From DATHTS01 sp965219305 (lineage in GTDB: Bacteria; Acidobacteriota; Blastocatellia; Pyrinomonadales; Pyrinomonadaceae), in NCBI GenBank assembly GCA_965219305.1, contig OZ244725.1:682001-746000 (forward strand): a stretch of 64,000 nucleotides of DNA. The letters are read 5' to 3'. Positions 24,218-33,044 of this stretch are shown one piece after another. Position numbers and translations under genes: made by a program. The notes under the pieces are model-generated. The model made no database searches, was not told where the DNA came from, and was given only the letters and a program-made list of their open reading frames with translations. How positions within the stretch are numbered: position 1 is the first letter of the stretch; every line of letters begins with the position of its first letter.

Positions 24218-24589
24218 ATGGCATTGCAAGATAAATATCAACCGTTGGTAGATATGGCAAATCAACTCGGAATTTCCGGTTTGGATGTCAATGAAGAAGA
24301 CGGATTTTTGAAAATCACGGGAAATGCGACGAGTGCTGAAGCAAAGAAAAAACTTTGGGACGAATACGCGCGAATTGACCCGGATTATCGTTCGGGCGAT
24401 TTGGTATTAAATATTGATGCCCCGGAAACAGCAGAAACGACTTACACAGTTCAATCCGGCGATTCTTTGAGCAAAATCGGTTCACATTACGGTATCAGTT
24501 GGCAGAAAATTTTTGAAGCCAACCGCGATAAATTAGATGATCCCGATAAAATTCAACCCGGTCAGGAATTAACAATTCCGCAAGAATAA
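24218..24589 (+). CDS. BON-LysM domain protein (Kbp/YgaU-like)
   Basis: 123 residues in two parts. Residues 1-70 form a BON-like domain (ISGLDVNEEDGFLKITGNA). Residues 75-122 form a clear LysM motif (YTVQSGDSLSKIGSHYGI, NRDKLDDPDKIQPGQEL). The same order and size occur in E. coli Kbp, a potassium-binding cytoplasmic protein, and no signal peptide is visible. AAGGAGAAA supports the start. A strong terminator follows. Confidence 0.85.
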   Translation: MALQDKYQPLVDMANQLGISGLDVNEEDGFLKITGNATSAEAKKKLWDEYARIDPDYRSGDLVLNIDAPETAETTYTVQSGDSLSKIGSHYGISWQKIFEANRDKLDDPDKIQPGQELTIPQE

Positions 24590-24608
24590 ACACTTAGACG
24601 GTTTTATG

Positions 24609-24656
24609 AAAAACTCCGTTTCGCCTCTTTAACAGGGAACGAAACGGAGTTTTTTA
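24609..24656 (+). terminator. Intrinsic terminator after the BON-LysM gene
   Basis: The stem AAACTCCGTTTCG / CGAAACGGAGTTT has a 16-base loop and is followed by a T run. The A-run on the left makes it potentially active on both strands. It separates this unit from hutH. Confidence 0.9.
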
Positions 24657-24669
24657 TATTTTAAATCTT

Positions 24670-26202
24670 ATGAAAGAAATTAATATAAATGGTGAAAATT
24701 TAACCATAGATGAAGTTATTAAAGTTGCTAACGGAAAACCGGATTTCCCGAAAATTTCTCTTTCAAATGAAGCTGAAAAAAATGTCGAACGCTCTGCCGA
24801 AGCGGTGCAAAAATTGATTGAACGAAACGAGATAGCTTACGGAATTACAACCGGATTCGGCGCATTTAAAGATAAAATAATTTCCCCCGAAGCGGTTGAA
24901 GAATTACAAAAAAATATAGTTTTGAGTCATTCGGTCGGAGTCGGCAATTATTTTGATATTCCGACAACACGGGCAATAATGCTGATTCGTGCGAACACTT
25001 TATCACGCGGTTTTTCAGGGATCAGAATGAAAACCCTCCAACGATTACTTGATTTTTTAAATCTCGGAATTCATCCGCTCGTGCCGGAAAAGGGAAGTTT
25101 GGGAGCGAGCGGCGATCTTGCACCGCTCGCTCATATCGCGGCTGTTTTGATCGGCGAAGGAAAAGCTGAATTTCAAGGCGAAATTTATACGGCGAAAGAA
25201 ATCTTAAATAAATGTGGACTCGAACCGTTAATTTTGGCGGCAAAAGAAGGTCTCGCTTTAACAAACGGAACGACGATAATGACGGCTGTCGGTTTACTGG
25301 AGATTTATAAATCTTTGAAACTGGCGGAAGCGGCGGACGTTTCAGGCTGCTTGAGTTTGGAAGCGTTAAATGGAACTGTTCTTGCATTCGATGAACGTAT
25401 TCACCAGTTGCGTCCGCATCCGCGCCAGCAAAAATGTGCTGAAAATTTGCGTAGAATTCTTAGAGACAGCGATTTCGTCCGCGAATTTGATTCTTCAAAT
25501 GTTCAGGACGCATATTCTTTGCGTTGTATTCCGCAAGTTCACGGCGCGTGCCGCGATGCAGTTGATTATGCAGAATGGTTAATCAAAAACGAATTAAATT
25601 CAGTAACCGATAATCCACTTATTTTCTGCGATGAAAATTTGGAAAATATCGAAGTGATTTCCGGCGGTAATTTCCACGGGGAACCGCTGGCATTGGCGTT
25701 TGATTATCTGGGAATTGCTTTAACCGAACTGGGAAATATATCTGAACGTCGAATTATGAGATTAACTGACGAAAATTCAAATGCTCACGTTTTACCGGCA
25801 TTTTTAACCGAAAACGGCGGATTAAATTCGGGATTTATGATTGTTCAATATACCGCCGCTGCTCTTTGTAATGAGAACAAAGTTTTGTCTCATCCGGCAA
25901 GTTCAGACACGATTCCGAGTTCTGCAAACGTCGAAGATCACGTTTCGATGGGAGTTACATCTGTTTTAAAAGTCAGACAAATAGCAGAAAACTTGAAAAT
26001 TATCATCGCACTTGAATTATTTTGTGCCGCGCAGGGAATAGATTTTAGAAAGAAAATAACTGGAGATGATAAAAAATTGGGAAATGGAACGCAGGAAATT
26101 TACAGGAAAATTCGTGAAAAAATTCCGTTTATCGAAAAAGATGAGTATATGAAAACCTTTATTGATGAGATTTTAGAACTTTTCGACAAAGAATTTTTGT
26201 GA
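24670..26202 (+). CDS. hutH: Histidine ammonia-lyase
   Basis: 510 residues. It converts L-His to urocanate plus ammonia. The MIO prosthetic group forms from Ala146-Ser147-Gly148 in GSLGASGDLAPLAH. Tyr57 (YGITTGFG) is the catalytic base, and His87 in LSHSVGVG fits the His/Tyr lyase type, not Phe lyase. No other hut genes lie nearby, so it is an isolated copy; tyrosine as substrate cannot be excluded from sequence alone. It is convergent with the peptidase gene and shares a terminator with it. Confidence 0.92.
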   Translation: MKEININGENLTIDEVIKVANGKPDFPKISLSNEAEKNVERSAEAVQKLIERNEIAYGITTGFGAFKDKIISPEAVEELQKNIVLSHSVGVGNYFDIPTTRAIMLIRANTLSRGFSGIRMKTLQRLLDFLNLGIHPLVPEKGSLGASGDLAPLAHIAAVLIGEGKAEFQGEIYTAKEILNKCGLEPLILAAKEGLALTNGTTIMTAVGLLEIYKSLKLAEAADVSGCLSLEALNGTVLAFDERIHQLRPHPRQQKCAENLRRILRDSDFVREFDSSNVQDAYSLRCIPQVHGACRDAVDYAEWLIKNELNSVTDNPLIFCDENLENIEVISGGNFHGEPLALAFDYLGIALTELGNISERRIMRLTDENSNAHVLPAFLTENGGLNSGFMIVQYTAAALCNENKVLSHPASSDTIPSSANVEDHVSMGVTSVLKVRQIAENLKIIIALELFCAAQGIDFRKKITGDDKKLGNGTQEIYRKIREKIPFIEKDEYMKTFIDEILELFDKEFL

Positions 26203-26206
26203 GCAT

Positions 26207-26250
26207 AAAAGGCGGAAAATCTTTTTAATATTTGATTTCCCGCCTTTAAA
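26207..26250. terminator. Bidirectional terminator between hutH and the M28 peptidase gene
   Basis: The stem AAAGGCGGaAAATC (26208-26221) pairs with GATTTcCCGCCTTT (26234-26247). Flanking A and T runs serve both converging genes. Confidence 0.85.
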
Positions 26251-26252
26251 AT

Positions 26253-28319
26253 TTACCGGTTATAAGCGGATGGAATCGGTTTGTCGGTTGGAACACCAAA
26301 AACTTCTCCGTAAAATCCGCCGTTTGAACTCTTTAATTGATACCAATCTCCAGATCGAAAAACCGCCACATCGGTTTTACCGTCGCCGTCATAATCTGCC
26401 GGAACCGGCAAATCGGTCGGACTTCCAAATTGTAAACCAAGAAATCCGCCGTTTGTTCGCAAAATATACCAATATCCCGCGCGAAAAACTGCGACATCTG
26501 TTTTGCCGTCGCCGTCGAAATCATTTGCCATCGGAAAGTCGCTTGCGACTCCGAATTGGACGACTTTAAAACCATCGTTAGTATTTAGGATATACCAGTA
26601 TCCGTCACGAAAAACTGCAAAATCAGCTTTTGAATCGCCGTCAAAATCTGCCGCCACGGGTTTATCACCATCTGCACCGAATTGGGCGGCGAAAAATCCA
26701 TTCTGACTTCCGAGAACATACCAAGAACCGTTTGACGGACGAAAAACCGCCACATCGGTTTTTCCGTCGCCGTCATAATCTGCTGGCTGCGGAATGTCCG
26801 AACCTGCGCCAAATTGAACGGCAGAAAAACCGCTTCCGGATTTCATAATATACCAGTAACCGTCGCGGAAAACCGCCACATCGGTTTTTCCGTCACCGTC
26901 ATAATCCGCCGGAACGATTCGGTCTGTCGGCGCACCAAAGGTCGAAGCCGTGAAACCGTTCGCGCTTTGATTGATATACCAATTTCCTTCGGAAGCGCGG
27001 AAAACAGACACGTCCGAGCGACCGTCGCCGTCAAAATCGAAACGGGCTTTCGAGGGCTGTGCGGTTTGGACACTTCCTTTTGCCAATTCGCCGATGTAGG
27101 AAATGGCGAGTTTTGTAAATTTCAAGGCGTGATTTGCATTGTTTCCGCTTTGTGCGAGCGTATCGTTCGCGGTATGAATTTTATTATTTGATGTTGAAAA
27201 AGTTGATTCGAATGGGAAACTTGCGGGAATTCCGCGATTATTCCACGAAGCGTGATCGGAACAGCCATAACCGCAGCTCGATGTCCCGACCGTATAAGCC
27301 GGAAAATAATTTGTAATTAAATCCCGTATAAATTGATTCTGCGCGGCATTCGTATAATCCGTGAAAATAACTACATCAAAACCGCCGGTCGGTTGATAAT
27401 TCGTCATATCCAATTGAAAAACGCCGATCACATTTTTATTATTCGCCACGTAATTTGCGGCGATGTCGTTTGAACCTTTCAGTCCGACTTCTTCAGCGGC
27501 ATAAGCCATAAATTGGACGGTTTTTTTAGGACGAAAGTTTTTCTCGACCAAAACTCTCAACGCCTCGGTCAGACTTGCTACGCCGGAAGCATCATCATCG
27601 GCTCCGGGCGCATTTGCAGTTTGACTGCTGGTGTTTATCGAGTCCTGATGTGCGCCGAGAACGACGATTTCGTTGGGCGTTTGCGTTCCCGGAATTGTTA
27701 AAATTACCGAAGGCTGAGGAGTTACGCTTGCCGGATGATTGAAAAATTCCACTCTAATATCACTGCGGTTTCGCACAATTTCCGTCCATTTATTTTTTAT
27801 CCAACTTGCCGAATCCAGACCGCTCTGTAAATTATGACGGCGATTCGGAAAAGCGGAAAGTGTCTGAATTATTTGTAAAATTTGCGCTGAATTTGCTGCC
27901 TGCAAAAGCGTTGTCACGGTTTGTTGGTTATCAATCGTGTAAGTAATTTCAGGAGCGTTTGAATCATTATTCTGCAAATTCGAGAGCGCAAAATTGGCAT
28001 CTGCTAAACTTTCGTGAGAAATAAATCCTCCGCATTTATGATATTCGTCGTGCATAAAACCGGAAAGTGTCGGAAGCTGTGATTCGGAAATTTTCAAAAC
28101 CGCAATACCGTTTTGTTCATCAACGAAATCATATTGGAACTCTCCCTGTTTTGCGCGGGCGACATTTTGAATATGTGCAAACTCATTTTTGTCAATCGTG
28201 ATAAAAAGCGTATGCTCTGCGGCAGTTGATGCGGAATCAAAATTGAAATAAAAAAGACTTGCTGAAATTATGGCAAAGATAAAAAATGTAAATAGTCCGA
28301 TTCGTAAAAAATTGTTCAT
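26253..28319 (-). CDS. Secreted M28 zinc peptidase with FG-GAP repeat propeller
   Basis: 688 residues. There is a signal peptide (residues 5-25) and a propeptide-like region to about 125. The M28 domain follows, with two-zinc ligands H224 (GAHQDS), D242 (GADDDASG), E276/E277 (AEEVG), D304 (QLDM) and H382 (IHTANDT). The pair C349/C353 matches the disulfide of Aeromonas aminopeptidase. Residues 425-688 hold six repeats of about 44 residues with the calcium-type motif DYDGDGKTDVAVFR followed by WY and GF..FG. The repeats probably form a beta-propeller. It is likely an extracellular leucyl-type aminopeptidase; the repeat role is unknown. Confidence 0.92.
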   Translation of the reverse strand: MNNFLRIGLFTFFIFAIISASLFYFNFDSASTAAEHTLFITIDKNEFAHIQNVARAKQGEFQYDFVDEQNGIAVLKISESQLPTLSGFMHDEYHKCGGFISHESLADANFALSNLQNNDSNAPEITYTIDNQQTVTTLLQAANSAQILQIIQTLSAFPNRRHNLQSGLDSASWIKNKWTEIVRNRSDIRVEFFNHPASVTPQPSVILTIPGTQTPNEIVVLGAHQDSINTSSQTANAPGADDDASGVASLTEALRVLVEKNFRPKKTVQFMAYAAEEVGLKGSNDIAANYVANNKNVIGVFQLDMTNYQPTGGFDVVIFTDYTNAAQNQFIRDLITNYFPAYTVGTSSCGYGCSDHASWNNRGIPASFPFESTFSTSNNKIHTANDTLAQSGNNANHALKFTKLAISYIGELAKGSVQTAQPSKARFDFDGDGRSDVSVFRASEGNWYINQSANGFTASTFGAPTDRIVPADYDGDGKTDVAVFRDGYWYIMKSGSGFSAVQFGAGSDIPQPADYDGDGKTDVAVFRPSNGSWYVLGSQNGFFAAQFGADGDKPVAADFDGDSKADFAVFRDGYWYILNTNDGFKVVQFGVASDFPMANDFDGDGKTDVAVFRAGYWYILRTNGGFLGLQFGSPTDLPVPADYDGDGKTDVAVFRSGDWYQLKSSNGGFYGEVFGVPTDKPIPSAYNR

Positions 28320-28427
28320 AATTAAGTTGGAAAAAAAAATTAAAAATACCTCAAATAAAATAATAACATATATAAAATCCTGTAATCACAGAAAATGGTT
28401 GAGCAAAGAGAATCAGCAGCGGGAAAT

Positions 28428-28455
28428 AATATAAGCAAAAAAAATATATTGACAA
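28428..28455 (-). promoter_or_regulatory. Probable promoter of the M28 peptidase gene
   Basis: On the minus strand, TTGTCA (28455-28450) and TATATT (28433-28428) are 16 bases apart. Both lie in the gap after mutS. They would give a leader of about 100 bases before the ATG at 28319. Confidence 0.5.
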
Positions 28456-28457
28456 TA

Positions 28458-31034
28458 TCAACCGGTTGCGCGTTTTAAAACCGGACGAATGTTTTTATCA
28501 ACATATTCCTGAATTTCGCAAAGTTTCATCAACGCTTCAACCGGAGAAAGTGAATCAATATCAATTTCTGAAATAAATTTTTCCAGAGCGGTCTCGGCTG
28601 TTTCAGAATCGGTGAGCAAAATTTCTTCATTTTCATATTTATCAAGAAGTTCCAGGGCGCGGCGCACTACAGGTTTGGGCAATCCGGCAAGTTTCGCGGC
28701 ATAAACTCCGTAGCTTTTGAGTGAAGTTCCTTTTTCAAGTTTGTATCTGAAAATAAGTTCGTCTTTTTTTTCTTCAATTTTGAAATGAAGATTTTCCAAA
28801 TTCCGCAGGAGTTTTTCGAGTTCGGCAAGTTCGTGATAATGTGTGGCAAAAAGCGTTTTAGATTGCAGTTTCGGATGATTATGAATAAATTCAACCACCG
28901 AACGGGCGACGGCTAAACCATCGTAAGTTGAAGTTCCGCGCCCGAGTTCGTCAAGTAAAATCAAACTTCTCGGCGTTGCGTGATGAAGAATTTCGGCGGT
29001 TTCGATCATTTCCGTGACAAAGGTAGATTCACCGCTGCCGATACGGTCGTATAAACCGATCCGCGTAAAAATTCGATCACAAATTCCGATTACCGCTTCT
29101 TCCGCAGGAACATAAGAACCGATCTGCGCGAGGATAACGATCACGGCGATCTGTCGTAAATATGTGGATTTTCCCGAAGCATTCGGACCGGTAATCAGGG
29201 CGATTTGCGGCGCACCGTTTCCGCCGAGAGCGGCATCATTGGCGATGAAAGTTTTTTCTCTTTCTGACAAAATTTTCTCGATTACGGGATGTCTCCCGTT
29301 TTTTATACGTAAAAGTGAAGTTTCATTTACGGTCGGGCAGACATAATTAAATTCATCGGCAGCGTCAGCCAGACCGGAAATTACATCGAGATAAGCAACT
29401 GTCGAAGCCGTAAGCATAATCTCCGGTCTCGATTTGCCGATTTCCATACAAATTTGACGAAATAAACTGGCTTCGAGTTCGGCAATTCTTTCCTGAGCGT
29501 GAATAACGAGACTTTCGTGTTCTTTTAATTCAAGAGTAATATAACGCTCGCTCGGAATTAGAGTTTGTTTTCGTTGATAATCTTTCGGAACAAGATGTAT
29601 GTTCGGCTTTGTAACTTCGATATAATAACCGAAAACTTTGTTGAAACCGACGCGCAGACTTTTAATTCCCGTTCGCTCACGTTCGCGTTTTTCGAGGTCT
29701 TTGAGAAAAGATTTGCCGTCTTTTAATTTATGCCGCAATTGATCCAATTCTTCAGAGTATCCATCGCGGATTATTCCGGTTTGTTCGTTGTAACGGCTCG
29801 GAAGTTCTTCGGAAATTGCGGAATCAATTAATTTAGCGATTTTTTCACTTTCCGGCAGATGAACTAAAATTTGCCCGAAACGAACCGTGTCGCTATGCAG
29901 AATTTTTTTTAATAAAGGAATAAGTTCGAGACTTTTTCCAAACACACGAAGTTCGACCGCATTTATCAGATTGGCTTTGGCACGACTCGAAAGACGTTCC
30001 AAATCTTTAACATTTTCCAAAATTTCACGAAAATCCTGTCTTTCAGTCAAATGCTGTTTAAACCATCCGAGATGTTTTTGACGGCGAAAAATCTCCGTCG
30101 TATCGAGAAGCGGTTGACGGAGCCAACGCCTCAAAAGACGACTTCCCATCGAAGTTTTAGTGCGTTCAATTATGGAAATCAAACTTGCGCCCGATTCACT
30201 CTCCAAAATTTCTAAACTTTTATATGTTTTCCCATCAAGAAACATAAAATTTTTAGAATCATAACTCGTCAGGCGATTTAATTGCTCGGCAGTATCAAAT
30301 CTGGAAGATTGTAAATATGAAATCAAAGCTCCGGCAGTAGAAATTGCCAGCGGAGAATTTTCAAGACCGAAAGGTTTTAAGGTCGTGGTGGAAAAATGTT
30401 TGAAGAGAGTTTTTCGCGCTTTTTCCAGATCGAAAAACTGCGAATTCAAACGTGTAACAAAATGTGGTAAATCGCGGTTGCTGAATGTTTGTTGAGTTTC
30501 CGCAATAATTATTTCAGCCGGAGCAAGTCTCTCAAGTTCGGCGAGAACAAATTTATTTTCGATCTCGGTTACGGCAAAATCGCCGGTCGAAACATCAGCA
30601 TAAGCGATGCCGCTTTTTTTTCCATCACTGAAAACACAAACAAGGAAATTATTCGAGCGGCTGTCGAGAAGTTGCGGCTCGATTACTGTTCCCGCCGTTA
30701 CAACCCGCGTAACTTCACGTTTTATCAAACGTTTACCATCCGCGCCTTTTACCGGAACATCGGAAGTTTGTTCACAAATTGCAACCCTGTGTCCGCGCGT
30801 TATAAGTGTTGCGAGATGTTTTTCAAGAACAAAATGCGGTATTCCGGCTAGCGGAACACGCATATTTTTTCCCATCGGTTTGGAAGTTAACGCAATATCT
30901 AATTCTCGCGCAACAAGTTTCGCATCTTCGTCAAACGCTTCGTAAAAATCGCCGAGACGAAAAAGCAAAATCGCATCTTCGTGATTTTTTTTAATTTTAA
31001 GGTATTGCCGGCGAATCGGCGTGTCACCTGTCAT
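28458..31034 (-). CDS. mutS: DNA mismatch repair protein MutS
   Basis: 858 residues. The N-terminal mismatch-binding domain has the Phe-x-Glu motif in LFRLGDFYEAF (residues near 24-32). The C-terminal ATPase has GPNASGKSTYLRQ (Walker A), LLDELGRGTSTYDGLA (Walker B/signature) and ATHYHEL. It recognises mismatches and recruits MutL. It is the last gene of a run that includes the LURP-one and Mrr-like genes, 11 bases after the former. Confidence 0.98.
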   Translation of the reverse strand: MTGDTPIRRQYLKIKKNHEDAILLFRLGDFYEAFDEDAKLVARELDIALTSKPMGKNMRVPLAGIPHFVLEKHLATLITRGHRVAICEQTSDVPVKGADGKRLIKREVTRVVTAGTVIEPQLLDSRSNNFLVCVFSDGKKSGIAYADVSTGDFAVTEIENKFVLAELERLAPAEIIIAETQQTFSNRDLPHFVTRLNSQFFDLEKARKTLFKHFSTTTLKPFGLENSPLAISTAGALISYLQSSRFDTAEQLNRLTSYDSKNFMFLDGKTYKSLEILESESGASLISIIERTKTSMGSRLLRRWLRQPLLDTTEIFRRQKHLGWFKQHLTERQDFREILENVKDLERLSSRAKANLINAVELRVFGKSLELIPLLKKILHSDTVRFGQILVHLPESEKIAKLIDSAISEELPSRYNEQTGIIRDGYSEELDQLRHKLKDGKSFLKDLEKRERERTGIKSLRVGFNKVFGYYIEVTKPNIHLVPKDYQRKQTLIPSERYITLELKEHESLVIHAQERIAELEASLFRQICMEIGKSRPEIMLTASTVAYLDVISGLADAADEFNYVCPTVNETSLLRIKNGRHPVIEKILSEREKTFIANDAALGGNGAPQIALITGPNASGKSTYLRQIAVIVILAQIGSYVPAEEAVIGICDRIFTRIGLYDRIGSGESTFVTEMIETAEILHHATPRSLILLDELGRGTSTYDGLAVARSVVEFIHNHPKLQSKTLFATHYHELAELEKLLRNLENLHFKIEEKKDELIFRYKLEKGTSLKSYGVYAAKLAGLPKPVVRRALELLDKYENEEILLTDSETAETALEKFISEIDIDSLSPVEALMKLCEIQEYVDKNIRPVLKRATG

Positions 31035-31045
31035 AAAAAATTTGG

Positions 31046-31633
31046 TTAACCGCGCATTCTTTCCAATAACGTCATCATTAAAACGCTCAACAGAATAAGC
31101 GTTTCGTCTTTTGATTCAATAAGAAAATCTGGAGTAAAAATAAATTTTCCCTCGAAAAAAGCAGGTTGTTTTGCAATTTTCGCAATTTGTGTGCCGTCGC
31201 TTTTAGAAATAATGTATGACGGATTGAACAAATATCCGGTAAACATTCCTAAAATTGGAACTTCACCCGCAAGAGAATCGAAAACTTTAATCCAGGCACT
31301 TTCTTCATTTATCTGAAAAACGTGACGATTTTCGGCATCGGAAATTTCATAATTAACCTTCCATATCGAGCGCATTCCCTGACGTTTGATAGAACCGAGA
31401 AAATTTCCTTCGGCGGAAGTAAAATCATAACGTGCTGAAAAATCAATCACTCGGTCAGCTTTGATATTAAAAAGCAATTTTGTTTGACTTTCGTCGGCGT
31501 AAATATCAATGTCTTCTTTCAGTTTGAAAAGTTTCTGTTTTACATAACCGATCAATTGCTCATTGTTGTCACGTATATAAATCTGGCTTCCTAAAGCTAA
31601 AATTTTAAATGATAATTCCAGCGGATAATTCAT
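31046..31633 (-). CDS. LURP-one-related (DUF567/YxjI-type) protein
   Basis: 195 residues of beta-rich sequence with repeated strand blocks such as QIYIRDNNEQLIGYVKQKLF and FLGSIKRQGMRSIWKVNYEI. This is the Tubby/scramblase-like LURP-one fold. No signal peptide or catalytic residues are seen. The C terminus is hydrophobic (LLSVLMMTLLE). The function in bacteria is not established. It lies 17 bases after the Mrr-like gene and just before mutS. Confidence 0.75.
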   Translation of the reverse strand: MNYPLELSFKILALGSQIYIRDNNEQLIGYVKQKLFKLKEDIDIYADESQTKLLFNIKADRVIDFSARYDFTSAEGNFLGSIKRQGMRSIWKVNYEISDAENRHVFQINEESAWIKVFDSLAGEVPILGMFTGYLFNPSYIISKSDGTQIAKIAKQPAFFEGKFIFTPDFLIESKDETLILLSVLMMTLLERMRG

Positions 31634-31650
31634 AAATTTTTTCCTTTTTC

Positions 31651-32352
31651 TTAATGTTCAAGAAATTTCGTCAGAATTTCGGAAATATCTATAATATTAT
31701 CATAAATTTTTTTCATTTCAGTAAAACTCAAGATCGTTAGATAATTTTCCAATTCTTGAAATTCACGACTCAAGGATTGTTTAGCACGTTTCGTATCGCG
31801 TTCGCTTGCTACGATCAAAAAAGGTTTTGTCCTTTGAGCGTCAAAAGCACGTTTCAATTTAGCAAATGCCGAATCAATGTTTCCTTTACTTTGAACTTCA
31901 AAAACGTGGGATATACGCGGATTATTTTCTTTTTCCCGCCAGATTACATCGTAATACTCAAATTCCAATTCTGCGTAAAATCCCAGCGCACGACCGATTT
32001 CAGCCGTTATTTGTTGAATTTCTATATGCGAGAACGTCTCATTTGCCATTTTTGTCAATAAAAAATCGGCTTTTTTTTCGGCAGCAGCTTCAATTCCTTT
32101 TTTACTTAAAGACCAAATGCCGTGTTCACGCGCCAAAAGCCCATCATCTGCCAGATTTTTCCCGGCATTTTGAACGATTTTGCGCCAACTGGCATTTGAA
32201 CCATTTTGAATAGAAAAAATCTCCGCGTCTGATAACGAAGGAAAATAAGAAATAAGACGTTGGTAAAGAAAACGCAAATTATCCGAGCCTCCAACAAATG
32301 AAAGTTCTTGTAAAATTGGCAGTTCTATTTGTTTTGAAGCAGGCAGAGACAT
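31651..32352 (-). CDS. Mrr-type winged-helix protein with nuclease-like C-terminal domain
   Basis: 233 residues. Residues 8-90 resemble the Mrr N-terminal winged helix (PILQELSFVGGS, WRKIVQNAGKNLADDGLL, GIWSLSKKG). Residues 125-225 look like a restriction-endonuclease fold: ELEFEYYDVIW, then HVFEVQSKGN with an E-x-Q-x-K active-site pattern, then KPFLIVASER. The active-site reading is inference. It could be a DNA-end or modified-DNA nuclease, or a DNA-binding regulator. It sits between an acyltransferase gene and the LURP-one gene in one minus-strand run. Confidence 0.65.
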   Translation of the reverse strand: MSLPASKQIELPILQELSFVGGSDNLRFLYQRLISYFPSLSDAEIFSIQNGSNASWRKIVQNAGKNLADDGLLAREHGIWSLSKKGIEAAAEKKADFLLTKMANETFSHIEIQQITAEIGRALGFYAELEFEYYDVIWREKENNPRISHVFEVQSKGNIDSAFAKLKRAFDAQRTKPFLIVASERDTKRAKQSLSREFQELENYLTILSFTEMKKIYDNIIDISEILTKFLEH

Positions 32353-32369
32353 CGGTTATCTATGTTATT

Positions 32370-33044
32370 TCAAACAATTCTTTGATAATCGTCAAATCGT
32401 TTGAATAAAATATCCTTTTTTAATTCCTCAAGATTTTCCGTGGATTTTTTTTCAAAATAATTTGTTAAAATTTTTTTATTTTCAAATTTATTGAAGACGA
32501 TACTTTCTTTGATATTTATATTAGCGAAAATTTCGGGTTTGAAATTATTCAAGAATTCGTATCTGAATGACAAACAAATTGTTTGACATATTCCTAATTT
32601 TCGAATTATTGTTGAGATTCCACTATAAAAATTTATCGGACGAAAATCATTAGGCAGAATTTCTCCTTGGGGAAAAATCCAGATAGTTTTCTCGGAATCT
32701 GTCAGCAGATCTACAGCGTAATTAATACTCTCAAAAGCTGAACGCGGCTGATTACGAACGATTGAAAATGCACCGAGCTTCCTGAATAAAAAGAAACGTT
32801 TTAGAGTTTTCTCTTCCATCATCACAAAGCTGTCAAGTTTTGCTTTTTGAGAAATCTGAAAAGCCGCAAGTCCATCCCACCACGAAGAATGATTTGCGTA
32901 TATAATTAATGGAAGGGAAGTTTGTCTGTTTTCAAAATTTTCCAGACCTTTAACACTAAAAGAATGAAATCTTCTTTTAATTAAATTGGAATTATAGAAA
33001 TAAAAAATTTTTTCAAACAATTTCGACTTATTAGCTTCCAACAT
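32370..33044 (-). CDS. PlsC-like lysophospholipid acyltransferase
   Basis: 224 residues. The catalytic HX4D motif is visible in NHSSWWDGLA, and a second block FPQGEILPNDFRP corresponds to the glycerol-phosphate-binding FPEG motif. Such enzymes transfer acyl chains to lysolipids at the inner membrane. It is unusually AT-rich towards its C terminus. Its start overlaps the end of alr by 14 bases. The exact acceptor lipid cannot be told. Confidence 0.85.
   Translation of the reverse strand: MLEANKSKLFEKIFYFYNSNLIKRRFHSFSVKGLENFENRQTSLPLIIYANHSSWWDGLAAFQISQKAKLDSFVMMEEKTLKRFFLFRKLGAFSIVRNQPRSAFESINYAVDLLTDSEKTIWIFPQGEILPNDFRPINFYSGISTIIRKLGICQTICLSFRYEFLNNFKPEIFANINIKESIVFNKFENKKILTNYFEKKSTENLEELKKDILFKRFDDYQRIV

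Noticed and set aside
24670..26202. Phenylalanine ammonia-lyase in place of hutH
   Set aside because: His in LSHSVGVG fits His/Tyr lyases; the bacterial length and motifs favour histidine ammonia-lyase.
26270..27191. Several plus- and minus-strand ORFs over the FG-GAP region
   Set aside because: They repeat with the 130-base period of the peptidase repeats and are frame shadows.
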